Position numbers and translations under genes: made by a program | In this document: in pieces, positions 57,913-64,000 of the stretch | How the letters are laid out: each line of letters begins with the position of its first letter | How positions within the stretch are numbered: the first letter of the stretch is position 1 | The notes under the pieces: generated by a model | Database searches by the model: none | What the model was told of the DNA's origin: nothing | The model's input: only the letters and a program-made list of their open reading frames with translations | Assembly: GCA_024304995.1 (NCBI GenBank) | Contig: JAMWZD010000002.1 | Coordinates: forward strand, 372,001 to 436,000 | From: Rickettsiales bacterium | GTDB taxonomy: Bacteria; Pseudomonadota; Alphaproteobacteria; Rickettsiales; UBA998 | DNA: 64,000 nt | Direction of reading: 5' to 3'

Positions 57913-58343
57913 GAGGCTTTTCTCTTTTTGGATGTGCGTAAAATTGTTTCATATCCTCTATTCTTCAGACTATCTGCCAGCACTTCAGCATCGCTTTCTG
58001 AAGCCATTATATATTCAGCATTGAAGAAATATTCACGCTCTTTATTGTCCAGATTTTCAATAGAATATTTTATATCTGCCAGATGAAGTGCAATATTATT
58101 GCTACGTGCGCGGTCTTCAATTTCAGAAATGAGGGCGTGGAACAAAGTTGAAGATGCGGTTGCCACATCCGTTTTGCTGCTTTTTGAGATGTTGATCTGA
58201 CTGAACGTGCAGATTTCATAGGCGTTTATATTATCAACTTCAATTTTGTTGAATCGCCTGTCTTTCAGTTTTAATGCGCTCGCACTATCAGCTGCCATAC
58301 AGATGATGGCAGCTGATAACATAAGATATAAGTGCGACCGCAC
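57903..58343 (-). CDS. Small secreted protein, unknown, SIMPL-like layout
   Basis: A 146-residue protein starting at a GTG that overlaps the pdhB stop (TAGTG), with AAGG upstream, so it is translationally coupled to pdhB. The signal peptide is LMLSAAIICMAADSASA. The body contains ALISEIEDRARSNNIALHLADI and YFFNAEYIMASESDAEVLADSL, parallel in order to the adjacent gene. Basic C-terminus RTSKKRKASCN with a lone terminal Cys. No family assigned. Confidence 0.68.
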   Translation of the reverse strand: MRSHLYLMLSAAIICMAADSASALKLKDRRFNKIEVDNINAYEICTFSQINISKSSKTDVATASSTLFHALISEIEDRARSNNIALHLADIKYSIENLDNKEREYFFNAEYIMASESDAEVLADSLKNRGYETILRTSKKRKASCN

Positions 58344-59338
58344 TAAGCCGCCTTTTTCTCACGGAAGCATGTGGCGCGAACTGCTTCAATAATATCGTCT
58401 TTTTGTGGCAGTGCAAGACGTTCCAGATTAGCTGCATATGGCAGAGGAATATCTTTTCCACATACGCGCACTGCTGGTGCGTCCATCCAGTCAAAGCAAT
58501 GTTCATTGATGATAGCTGCAATCTCAGACCCCATGCCCGCCACTGGCCAGCCTTCTTCCACGGAGACGCAACGGTTCGTTTTCTTTACAGATTCTACAAT
58601 CGTATCAATATCCAGTGGACGGAGCGTGCGAAGGTCAATCACTTCTGCATCAATGCCTTCCTTTGCAAGTTCTTCTGCTGCCTGCAAGGCTTTGCCAACC
58701 ATGATAGAATACGTTACAATAGTTACATCCGCACCCTCACGTTTGATGGCTGCTTTGCCGATTGGCACGATATAATCATCATCTTCAGGCACATCGAAAG
58801 ACTCACCATACAGCATTTCATTTTCCAAAAATACTACTGGGTTAGGGTCACGAATTGCTGCTTTCAACAAGCCTTTTGCATCTGCTGCGTCATAGGGTGC
58901 AATTACGCGCATTCCAGGCACGTGCGCATACCATGAAGCATAACACTGTGAATGCTGCGCACCAACGCGAGATGCCGCACCGTTCGGGCCGCGGAACACC
59001 ATCGGGCATTGTATCTGTCCGCCAGACATGTAATGCGTTTTCACCGCACTATTGATAATCTGGTCAATTGCCTGCATCGCAAAGTTCCATGTCATAAATT
59101 CAACGATAGGCTTCAGCCCTGTCATCGCTGCGCCAACGGCAATGCCTGCAAAACCATGCTCAGTAATGGGCGTGTCAATCACACGCTTTGCACCAAATTC
59201 CGCCAGCAACCCTTCAGTTACTTTATAAGCACCCTGATATTCGGCCACTTCTTCACCCATCACGAACACATCTTCGTCACGGCGCATTTCTTCTGCCATT
59301 GCATCACGCAAGGCAACTCGTACTGTTGTTTGTGTCAT
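58343..59338 (-). CDS. pdhB: Pyruvate dehydrogenase E1 beta subunit
   Basis: E1beta with E1alpha decarboxylates pyruvate with thiamine diphosphate. The 331-residue protein has [17 protein letters not shown] (with the catalytic Glu), [45 protein letters not shown] and [19 protein letters not shown]. Many alphaproteobacteria fuse a lipoyl domain to the E1beta N-terminus; here it is absent, as in Rickettsia. GGAG lies eight bases before the ATG, just outside the inverted repeat that ends the four-helix-bundle element. Confidence 0.97.
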   Translation of the reverse strand: MTQTTVRVALRDAMAEEMRRDEDVFVMGEEVAEYQGAYKVTEGLLAEFGAKRVIDTPITEHGFAGIAVGAAMTGLKPIVEFMTWNFAMQAIDQIINSAVKTHYMSGGQIQCPMVFRGPNGAASRVGAQHSQCYASWYAHVPGMRVIAPYDAADAKGLLKAAIRDPNPVVFLENEMLYGESFDVPEDDDYIVPIGKAAIKREGADVTIVTYSIMVGKALQAAEELAKEGIDAEVIDLRTLRPLDIDTIVESVKKTNRCVSVEEGWPVAGMGSEIAAIINEHCFDWMDAPAVRVCGKDIPLPYAANLERLALPQKDDIIEAVRATCFREKKAA

Positions 59339-59342
59339 ATTT

Positions 59343-59753
59343 TTAGCTCCTAGTTTGTAGGTTATAGGTTTTAGCTTTCTTGTTGTTAGTATCTGATTTC
59401 AGGCTGGCTCGTAAACCAAAAAGCATTTTAGTCATTTCTTCTGAGTAGTTAAAGCATTGTTCGATTACTTTATCATCTATAAAGCCAAGGCGATGAGATA
59501 ACATTAATTGTGTTTCCGCTTCTGCAAGCGAACCTCTGGCTATATTCAGATGATAAATGAAGTCATTAACGGAATGGCGTGAACGCCCTTCTGCAATATT
59601 TGAAGGAACAGAAAGAACGCTGCGTTGCAACTGTGCAGTCAATACATATTGCTGGTTTTTAGGAAATGTTTCAGTGATGCGAAACACAAATTCACTGAAA
59701 TCCATTGCCTTTTGCCAAACAAGCAAATCTCTATAATTCTGCACAGCTAACAC
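59343..59753 (-). CDS. Four-helix-bundle protein, 23S rRNA intervening-sequence type
   Basis: A 136-residue protein of the four-helix-bundle (S23/IVS-encoded) family. These are typically encoded by intervening sequences in 23S rRNA genes, and as avd-like accessory proteins. The family core is [44 protein letters not shown] and [29 protein letters not shown]. It starts at a GTG that lies inside one 25-bp inverted repeat (59745-59769), and its last coding part (KTYNLQT) is made by the other (59352-59376). Placement between pdhA and pdhB, unrelated to pyruvate metabolism, indicates insertion. Function in this context is unknown. Confidence 0.88.
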   Translation of the reverse strand: MLAVQNYRDLLVWQKAMDFSEFVFRITETFPKNQQYVLTAQLQRSVLSVPSNIAEGRSRHSVNDFIYHLNIARGSLAEAETQLMLSHRLGFIDDKVIEQCFNYSEEMTKMLFGLRASLKSDTNNKKAKTYNLQTRS

Positions 59754-59769
59754 CTATAACCTAAAACCT
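59352..59769. mobile_element. IVS-like element bounded by 25-bp inverted repeats
   Basis: A 418-bp segment between pdhA and pdhB. The ends 59352-59376 (AGTTTGTAGGTTATAGG...) and 59745-59769 match as inverted copies at 22 of 25 positions. Both ends are built from heptamers of the type TAGGTTA/TAGGTTT. The only gene inside is the four-helix-bundle gene. No target duplication is obvious. The mRNA from this segment could fold into a long stem joining the two ends, as in rRNA intervening sequences that RNase III removes. Confidence 0.7.
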
Positions 59770-59779
59770 AATGACTCAC

Positions 59780-60805
59780 TTAATGCTCAGGAATTTCATT
59801 GACCAATACATCTGTCCACAGCTCAGACGGATCTGGCTCGGGAGATTCTTTGGCAAATTCTGCTGCATCTGCAATCACGGATTTAATATCTTTGTCAATT
59901 GCTTTCAGATCTTCTTCGGATGCAATGCCTTCAGCCACCATCCAGTCTTTCAATGCATTAATAGGGTCTTTTTGCTCTTTATATTCCTGCACTTCTTCTT
60001 TTGAACGGTATTTTGCGGGATCAGACATAGAGTGACCACGGTAACGATAGGTCTTCATTTCTAACAAATAAGGACCTTTGCCAGAACGCACATGCTCCAC
60101 CACTTCTTCAGAAACACGCGCTACTTCAAGAACGTCCATGCCGTTCACCTGTTTGCCAGGAATGCCGAATGGTTCACCGCGTTTATAAAACTCAGTGGAA
60201 GATGAGGCACGCTTTGTGGATGTTCCCATACCATATTCGTTATTCTCAATCACGAAAATCACAGGCAAGTTCCAAAGCGCTGCCATGTTAAAGGCTTCAT
60301 AGACCTGTCCCTGGTTGGCAGCGCCATCACCAAAATAGGTCACCGAAATTTTGCCGTTATTGCGATATTGGTTTGCCAGCGCAATTCCTGCGCCAAGCGG
60401 AACAGATGCGCCTACAATGCCGTGTCCACCATAAAAATGCTTCTCAGTAGAGAACATATGCATCGAACCACCTTTTCCTTTGGAATAGCCATCAATGCGT
60501 CCTGTCAGTTCTGCCATCACGCCTTTAGGGTCCATTCCACATGCCAGCATATGACCGTGATCACGATAGGTTGTGGTGACTGAATCACCATCAATCAGGT
60601 TGCTTTGAATCCCTGTGACTACGGCTTCCTGCCCAATATAAAGGTGGCAAAAGCCGCCAATTAATCCCATACCATAAAGCTGCCCTGCTTTTTCTTCAAA
60701 GCGGCGAATGGTCACCATGGTTTTATACATTTCCATCAATGTGTCTGCATCAGGCACAGGCATGGGGCTTGAGTCTTTTGCTAAAGTCGCTTTCTTTCCA
60801 GCCAT
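59780..60805 (-). CDS. pdhA: Pyruvate dehydrogenase E1 alpha subunit
   Basis: E1alpha binds thiamine diphosphate and, with PdhB, feeds acetyl groups to E2. I use the ATG at 60805 (341 residues) with AGGA upstream; an ATG 14 codons earlier is possible. Motifs: IRRFEEKAGQLYGMGLIGGFCHLYIGQEA, TTYRDHGHMLACGMDPKGVMAELTGR, GKGGSMHMF and the ThDP site GDGAANQGQVYEAFNMAALWNLPVIFVIENN. TYRYRGHSMSDP holds the phosphorylation-loop region known from eukaryotic E1. It opens the pdh unit; two palindromes lie upstream. Confidence 0.97.
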   Translation of the reverse strand: MAGKKATLAKDSSPMPVPDADTLMEMYKTMVTIRRFEEKAGQLYGMGLIGGFCHLYIGQEAVVTGIQSNLIDGDSVTTTYRDHGHMLACGMDPKGVMAELTGRIDGYSKGKGGSMHMFSTEKHFYGGHGIVGASVPLGAGIALANQYRNNGKISVTYFGDGAANQGQVYEAFNMAALWNLPVIFVIENNEYGMGTSTKRASSSTEFYKRGEPFGIPGKQVNGMDVLEVARVSEEVVEHVRSGKGPYLLEMKTYRYRGHSMSDPAKYRSKEEVQEYKEQKDPINALKDWMVAEGIASEEDLKAIDKDIKSVIADAAEFAKESPEPDPSELWTDVLVNEIPEH

Positions 60806-60855
60806 AATCAGTTTGTTCCTTTTAGGCGCATTTCCTGTGCATTGCATAAATTATT

Positions 60856-60918
60856 TTGTGCGTTGCACAAGGGTTTCTGCGCGGTTGCTATGGTTAAAGT
60901 TGTGCGCATTATGCGCAG
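60856..60918. promoter_or_regulatory. Two palindromes in the pdhA upstream region
   Basis: TTGTGCGTTGCACAA (60856-60870) and TGCGCATTATGCGCA (60904-60918) are both perfect palindromes around a short centre. They lie 50-115 bp before the pdhA start in a 148-bp intergenic region. Two sites of related GTGC/TGCGCA type suggest a repressor or activator site. The regulator is not known. Confidence 0.4.
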
Positions 60919-60995
60919 GGCGCGCATTTTTTTTCAACAGAAAAAATAAGAATTTTGCGGATTATGGTGTTACTTATGATTAATCAACATCAATA

Positions 60996-61547
60996 TCACG
61001 TTTCAAACCCAAGCATGTGATAACGCTGACCTTTAAAGCGAAACTCCTGAATATAATCCAGTTGCAGCTTGTTCATATGGGCATTCGCCGAGCGCTTGTT
61101 GCGTGTGTTCACAAACGTCATTGCATAAGGGTAATGCTGTGCCATACGTTTTTTTACATACTGAAAAAACTCTATCAGAATGCCGCGCCCGCGATAGTCT
61201 TTATGCAGGCAGACAGGACCATATTGATATGAATTGTCATCTGTAACATCACGACCTTTCCATTCCACATCATCAAATAGTGAGACCATATATTCAAAAA
61301 TGGGATAGCGTGAGAGATATTGCCAGGATGCGCAGACAATATATCCGATAACGGCATCTTCATCCAGCGCGACAAAAACATGTTCACGTTTAATCAGTTT
61401 TTGCAATTGTTCAGCAGTGAATGGCGTGGTAACAAAACCATGCTCATGTTCGGATTCTTCTATATTGCTGAGCAGATTTTCTTCCTGCAACGTTAAAAAC
61501 CCTTCAATATGTGACGCATCCATGCGTGAAAAATGGATATTAGGCAT
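60996..61547 (-). CDS. GNAT-family N-acetyltransferase
   Basis: A 183-residue acetyltransferase. The acetyl-CoA site is in YGPVCLHKDYRGRGILIEFFQYVKKRM, with the R-G-R-G loop, preceded by VFVALDEDAVIGYIVCASW and followed by the second half TFVNTRNKRSANAHMNKLQLDYIQEF. The substrate is unknown. Its ATG overlaps the stop of the secreted-protein gene at 61547 by one base, so the two are cotranscribed. Confidence 0.85.
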   Translation of the reverse strand: MPNIHFSRMDASHIEGFLTLQEENLLSNIEESEHEHGFVTTPFTAEQLQKLIKREHVFVALDEDAVIGYIVCASWQYLSRYPIFEYMVSLFDDVEWKGRDVTDDNSYQYGPVCLHKDYRGRGILIEFFQYVKKRMAQHYPYAMTFVNTRNKRSANAHMNKLQLDYIQEFRFKGQRYHMLGFET

Positions 61548-62221
61548 TAATAGACGCGGGGGCGGCGAATGGGTCTGCGTTGGCGCTGATAATCTTCAAT
61601 ATCACGAGAGGTGTTCGGATCTTTATTTGGAATCACCTGTTGCGGAATAGGATCATAACGGTTTGGCACTTTGCCTTCCGTAGCAACGCCACCATCATAA
61701 TTTGGTGGTTGTGGTGCCATTGGCGGAGCAGGAGGAGGTGCGGTTTCTTCAACAATATTTTCCACCGTATTTCTGCGTGGCGTATAGCGCGGAGATGGCA
61801 ACCTGCCAGAACCCGTTTTTTTGTCTTCCTTCTTCGCCACTTTCAGATTGGCCAGCGGAATATTGGAATTAAACACAGGGCCATATTGCGATTCTTCTTT
61901 TTTCATTGTGTTATACTGACAGGCAAAAAACACATTGGTTGCATCTCTTAAATGTCGCACATGCTCTTCTGGAAGTTCAAGCCCACGCTTCTTGCAGGCA
62001 CGCTCACATGATTTTTTGGTAAGCCCTGCATCCTGATCTTCAATCACATCCTGAGAGAAATACTGCATCACGCGCTTGTCATTTTTATATTCACGATGAA
62101 TCATGCATTGCCCTGTCTGAGCGCGCATTCCTGGTCTCGCCTCAGCCTCATGTGCGGTTGAAAGCAATGTAACGCCAGCAAATAAAGCGCCAGTAAAAAT
62201 GTGAAAGACTTGTATTTTCAT
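61547..62221 (-). CDS. Secreted Pro-rich protein with four cysteines, unknown
   Basis: A 224-residue protein with a signal peptide ([23 protein letters not shown]). The mature N-terminal half has Cys in [16 protein letters not shown] and FFACQY, a possible two-disulfide fold. The C-terminal half is disordered-looking, Pro/Arg-rich ([20 protein letters not shown]) and ends [12 protein letters not shown]. No family recognised. Divergent from hisB. Confidence 0.72.
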   Translation of the reverse strand: MKIQVFHIFTGALFAGVTLLSTAHEAEARPGMRAQTGQCMIHREYKNDKRVMQYFSQDVIEDQDAGLTKKSCERACKKRGLELPEEHVRHLRDATNVFFACQYNTMKKEESQYGPVFNSNIPLANLKVAKKEDKKTGSGRLPSPRYTPRRNTVENIVEETAPPPAPPMAPQPPNYDGGVATEGKVPNRYDPIPQQVIPNKDPNTSRDIEDYQRQRRPIRRPRVY

Positions 62222-62264
62222 CCATATTATTATACATCTTTTAGCTCAAAAGGGTAATAAAAAA

Positions 62265-62858
62265 ATGAGTATACGTGAAGCCACGGTCACACGGCAGACC
62301 AAAGAGACAGATATTAGTGTGACGCTGAAGATTGACGGCACTGGACAATATGACATTGACACGGGCATTGGCTTTCTGGACCACATGCTGGAACAGCTTG
62401 CGCGTCATGGCTTGATGGATTTGCATGTTCGCGCGAAAGGTGATCTGCATATTGATGCACATCACACCACCGAAGATACAGGCATTGTGATTGGTATGGC
62501 GCTTAAAAAAGCGCTGGGAGAGCGCAAGGGTATCACGCGATATGGTCACAGCTATATTCCGATGGATGAAACGTTAACGCGCTGCGCGGTTGATTTGTCT
62601 GGTCGTCCATATCTTGTCTGGAACGTGGAATTTACGCAATCTCAGCTTGGCACGATAGACACCGAACTGTTTCGTGAGTGGTTTCAGGCATTCACCTTTG
62701 CGCTGGGGGCGAATGTGCATGTGGAAACGCTGTATGGTGTGAATAACCATCACAAAATTGAATCCTCTTATAAGGCGCTGGCGCGTGCATTGCGCGCAGC
62801 CACCACGATCGACCAACGCGCGGCAGACGCTATCCCATCCACCAAAGGAGTGCTATAA
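62265..62858 (+). CDS. hisB: Imidazoleglycerol-phosphate dehydratase
   Basis: HisB catalyses the sixth step of histidine biosynthesis. The 197-residue monofunctional enzyme shows the two His-rich manganese motifs, [41 protein letters not shown] and [22 protein letters not shown], with FFRSFAFTLGANVH-like [19 protein letters not shown] between them. It opens the his gene run hisB, DUF2628, hisH, which are packed without spacing. Confidence 0.97.
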   Translation: MSIREATVTRQTKETDISVTLKIDGTGQYDIDTGIGFLDHMLEQLARHGLMDLHVRAKGDLHIDAHHTTEDTGIVIGMALKKALGERKGITRYGHSYIPMDETLTRCAVDLSGRPYLVWNVEFTQSQLGTIDTELFREWFQAFTFALGANVHVETLYGVNNHHKIESSYKALARALRAATTIDQRAADAIPSTKGVL

Positions 62859-63281
62859 ATGTTTCCTTCAAAAATGAAAGTATATTCAGTGCATCTGAAC
62901 CCGAAAGATGACAGCCCCTATGAAGACGCATTATTTATCCCTGAAGGTTTTAATTTCTATGCCTTTGTGTTCACAGGCTTCTGGGCGTTAGCCAAAAAGA
63001 ACTGGTGGATGGCGGTGCTGTTCTTCCTGCTGCATTTTGGCAGTGGTGTATATGGCGCATGGGTGGGCTTATCAGCCAGCAGTATCGTGTTTTTAGAATT
63101 TGGATTTCGTTTAATGATCGGGCTGTCTGCGAATGATTTATGGCGTTCCATTTTAGAGCGCAAAGGCTGGGTGACGAGTGATGTTGTGGTGGCATATAGT
63201 GAATTGGAGGCTACACACCGCTATTATGAGCGTCATTTGCGAGGCATTCTGCCAGAGAGCAAAACTATTTCCGAGATTTAG
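62859..63281 (+). CDS. DUF2628 membrane protein
   Basis: A 140-residue protein of DUF2628. FIPEGFNFYAFVFTGFWALAKKNWWMAVLFFLL is the domain hallmark, followed by a second hydrophobic stretch (LSASSIVFLEFGFRLMIGLSANDLW). The family is commonly found among his genes of alphaproteobacteria, but its role is unknown. It starts at the base after the hisB stop and ends 3 bp before hisH. Confidence 0.88.
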   Translation: MFPSKMKVYSVHLNPKDDSPYEDALFIPEGFNFYAFVFTGFWALAKKNWWMAVLFFLLHFGSGVYGAWVGLSASSIVFLEFGFRLMIGLSANDLWRSILERKGWVTSDVVVAYSELEATHRYYERHLRGILPESKTISEI

Positions 63282-63284
63282 CGC

Positions 63285-63923
63285 ATGGCTATGCGCAGGA
63301 TTGCCATTATAGATTATGGTGCAGGGAATGTTTTTTCCGTGCAGCAGGGCGTGCGTCGTGCAAGTGGGAATGATGGTGATATTATACAGATTACCAATAA
63401 GCTGACAAATATTGATGCTGCCACACATATTATTCTGCCTGGAGTGGGGGCATTTGGGGATTGTGTGAGCGCACTGAAAGCGCAGACGGGACTTATTGAC
63501 TTACTTGAACGCAAGGTGCATCAGGAGCAGATTCCGTTTTTAGGGGTGTGCGTTGGAATGCAGATGCTGTTTGAAACGGGATATGAGCATGGCACGCATC
63601 AGGGGCTTGGCTGGCTGAAAGGCGAGGTGAGAAAAATAGAGCCGTCAGACGCAGCATTAAAAATTCCACATATGGGATGGAACGAATTACAAATTGATAC
63701 ACGGCACGCTATTGCAGATGGCATTATTTCGGGGGATCATGTGTATTTCGTGCATAGTTATCAGGCATTTTGTGACAAAGAATATTGCATTGCAACAACT
63801 GACTATGGCAGCTTTATTCCTGCCATTGTCGCGCATAAAAATATGATTGGTATGCAGTTCCACCCTGAAAAAAGTCAGCATGTAGGTCATAAGTTGCTGG
63901 AAAACTTTCTTAAATTAGGTTAA
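63285..63923 (+). CDS. hisH: Imidazole glycerol phosphate synthase glutaminase subunit
   Basis: HisH releases ammonia from glutamine for HisF. The 212-residue class I amidotransferase has IAIIDYGAGNVFSVQQGVRR, ILPGVGAFGDC, the nucleophile Cys in FLGVCVGMQMLFE, and the His-Glu pair in GMQFHPEKSQ. VYFVHSYQAF is the usual loop. It follows DUF2628 directly. hisF and hisA would be expected further on and are not visible within the window. Confidence 0.96.
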   Translation: MAMRRIAIIDYGAGNVFSVQQGVRRASGNDGDIIQITNKLTNIDAATHIILPGVGAFGDCVSALKAQTGLIDLLERKVHQEQIPFLGVCVGMQMLFETGYEHGTHQGLGWLKGEVRKIEPSDAALKIPHMGWNELQIDTRHAIADGIISGDHVYFVHSYQAFCDKEYCIATTDYGSFIPAIVAHKNMIGMQFHPEKSQHVGHKLLENFLKLG

Positions 63924-63932
63924 AATCTTAAT

Positions 63933-64000
63933 ATGATGAATCAATCTACCGCTCAAAAACCCAAAGAACCACAGCTTCGCGTTGGCATTATTAAAAGTCT
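63933..64000 (+). CDS. Start of an unidentified gene (runs off the window)
   Basis: Two adjacent ATGs (63933 and 63936), 9 bp after the hisH stop, open a frame reading MMNQSTAQKPKEPQLRVGII and continuing to the end of the window. Only 22 residues are visible. The position suggests a histidine gene, but the sequence does not match the usual HisA or HisF N-terminus, so I leave it unnamed. Confidence 0.45.
   Translation, partial: MMNQSTAQKPKEPQLRVGIIKS

Overview
The window is a dense stretch of an alphaproteobacterial chromosome with moderate GC and almost no non-coding space. The lineage is suggested by UPF0262, DUF2628 between hisB and hisH, an ETF-ubiquinone oxidoreductase beside a uracil-DNA glycosylase, the lpoA-like/rsmI/yraN neighbourhood, and a split E1alpha/E1beta pyruvate dehydrogenase set. 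The valyl-tRNA synthetase has the archaeal-like form I know from Rickettsia. I cannot name a genus. Biosynthetic genes (thiC, panB, his, guaB) and outer-membrane genes point to a cell that is not strongly reduced.

Layout. 1-5.4 kb: 5' end of glmS, an orphan CHASE8-type histidine kinase, a DciA-like protein, rnhB, a lytic transglycosylase and a family-4-like uracil glycosylase. 5.4-12.4 kb: ETF-QO, an orphan secreted-looking protein, a redoxin, an ABC ATPase without permease, a KtrB/TrkH potassium channel subunit, and a 53-residue membrane peptide followed by a pentapeptide-repeat membrane protein. 12.4-20.1 kb: UPF0262, obgE, an LpxR-like lipid A deacylase, a YfdX-like protein, panB, DUF805, lpoA-like, rsmI and yraN. 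20.1-25 kb: three unknown genes downstream of fumC. 25-32.5 kb: an EamA transporter, nhaA, mutY, and the E. coli-like tesA/ybbA/ybbP group. 32.5-46.2 kb: thiC, an AT-rich orphan bounded by perfect palindromes, a FadN-like beta-oxidation enzyme, asmA-like, pgsA, a shortened prmA, valS, clpP and tig. 46.4-53.9 kb: guaB, a hydrolase, an RsmB-like methyltransferase, an M23 peptidase/bactofilin pair and a sodium symporter. 54-60.8 kb: the pyruvate dehydrogenase genes (pdhA, pdhB, E2, lpdA on the minus strand) interrupted by four extra small genes. 61-64 kb: an acetyltransferase, a secreted protein, then hisB, DUF2628, hisH and the start of an unidentified gene.

The most unusual content is structural. 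A four-helix-bundle (23S rRNA intervening-sequence type) gene sits between pdhA and pdhB and runs almost exactly from one 25-bp inverted repeat to the other, so it looks like a gene-sized insertion in a core operon. A family of about 80-bp imperfect palindromes occurs four times: twice between genes, once exactly at the valS/prmA junction where PrmA lacks its N-terminal domain, and once in frame inside valS. A different 125-bp palindrome with perfect 25-bp ends is inserted in frame in the interdomain linker of the FadN-like enzyme. A perfect 46-bp palindrome overlaps the apparent promoter of the AT-rich orphan gene at 34540-35037. No tRNA, rRNA, CRISPR array, transposase gene or riboswitch was recognised.
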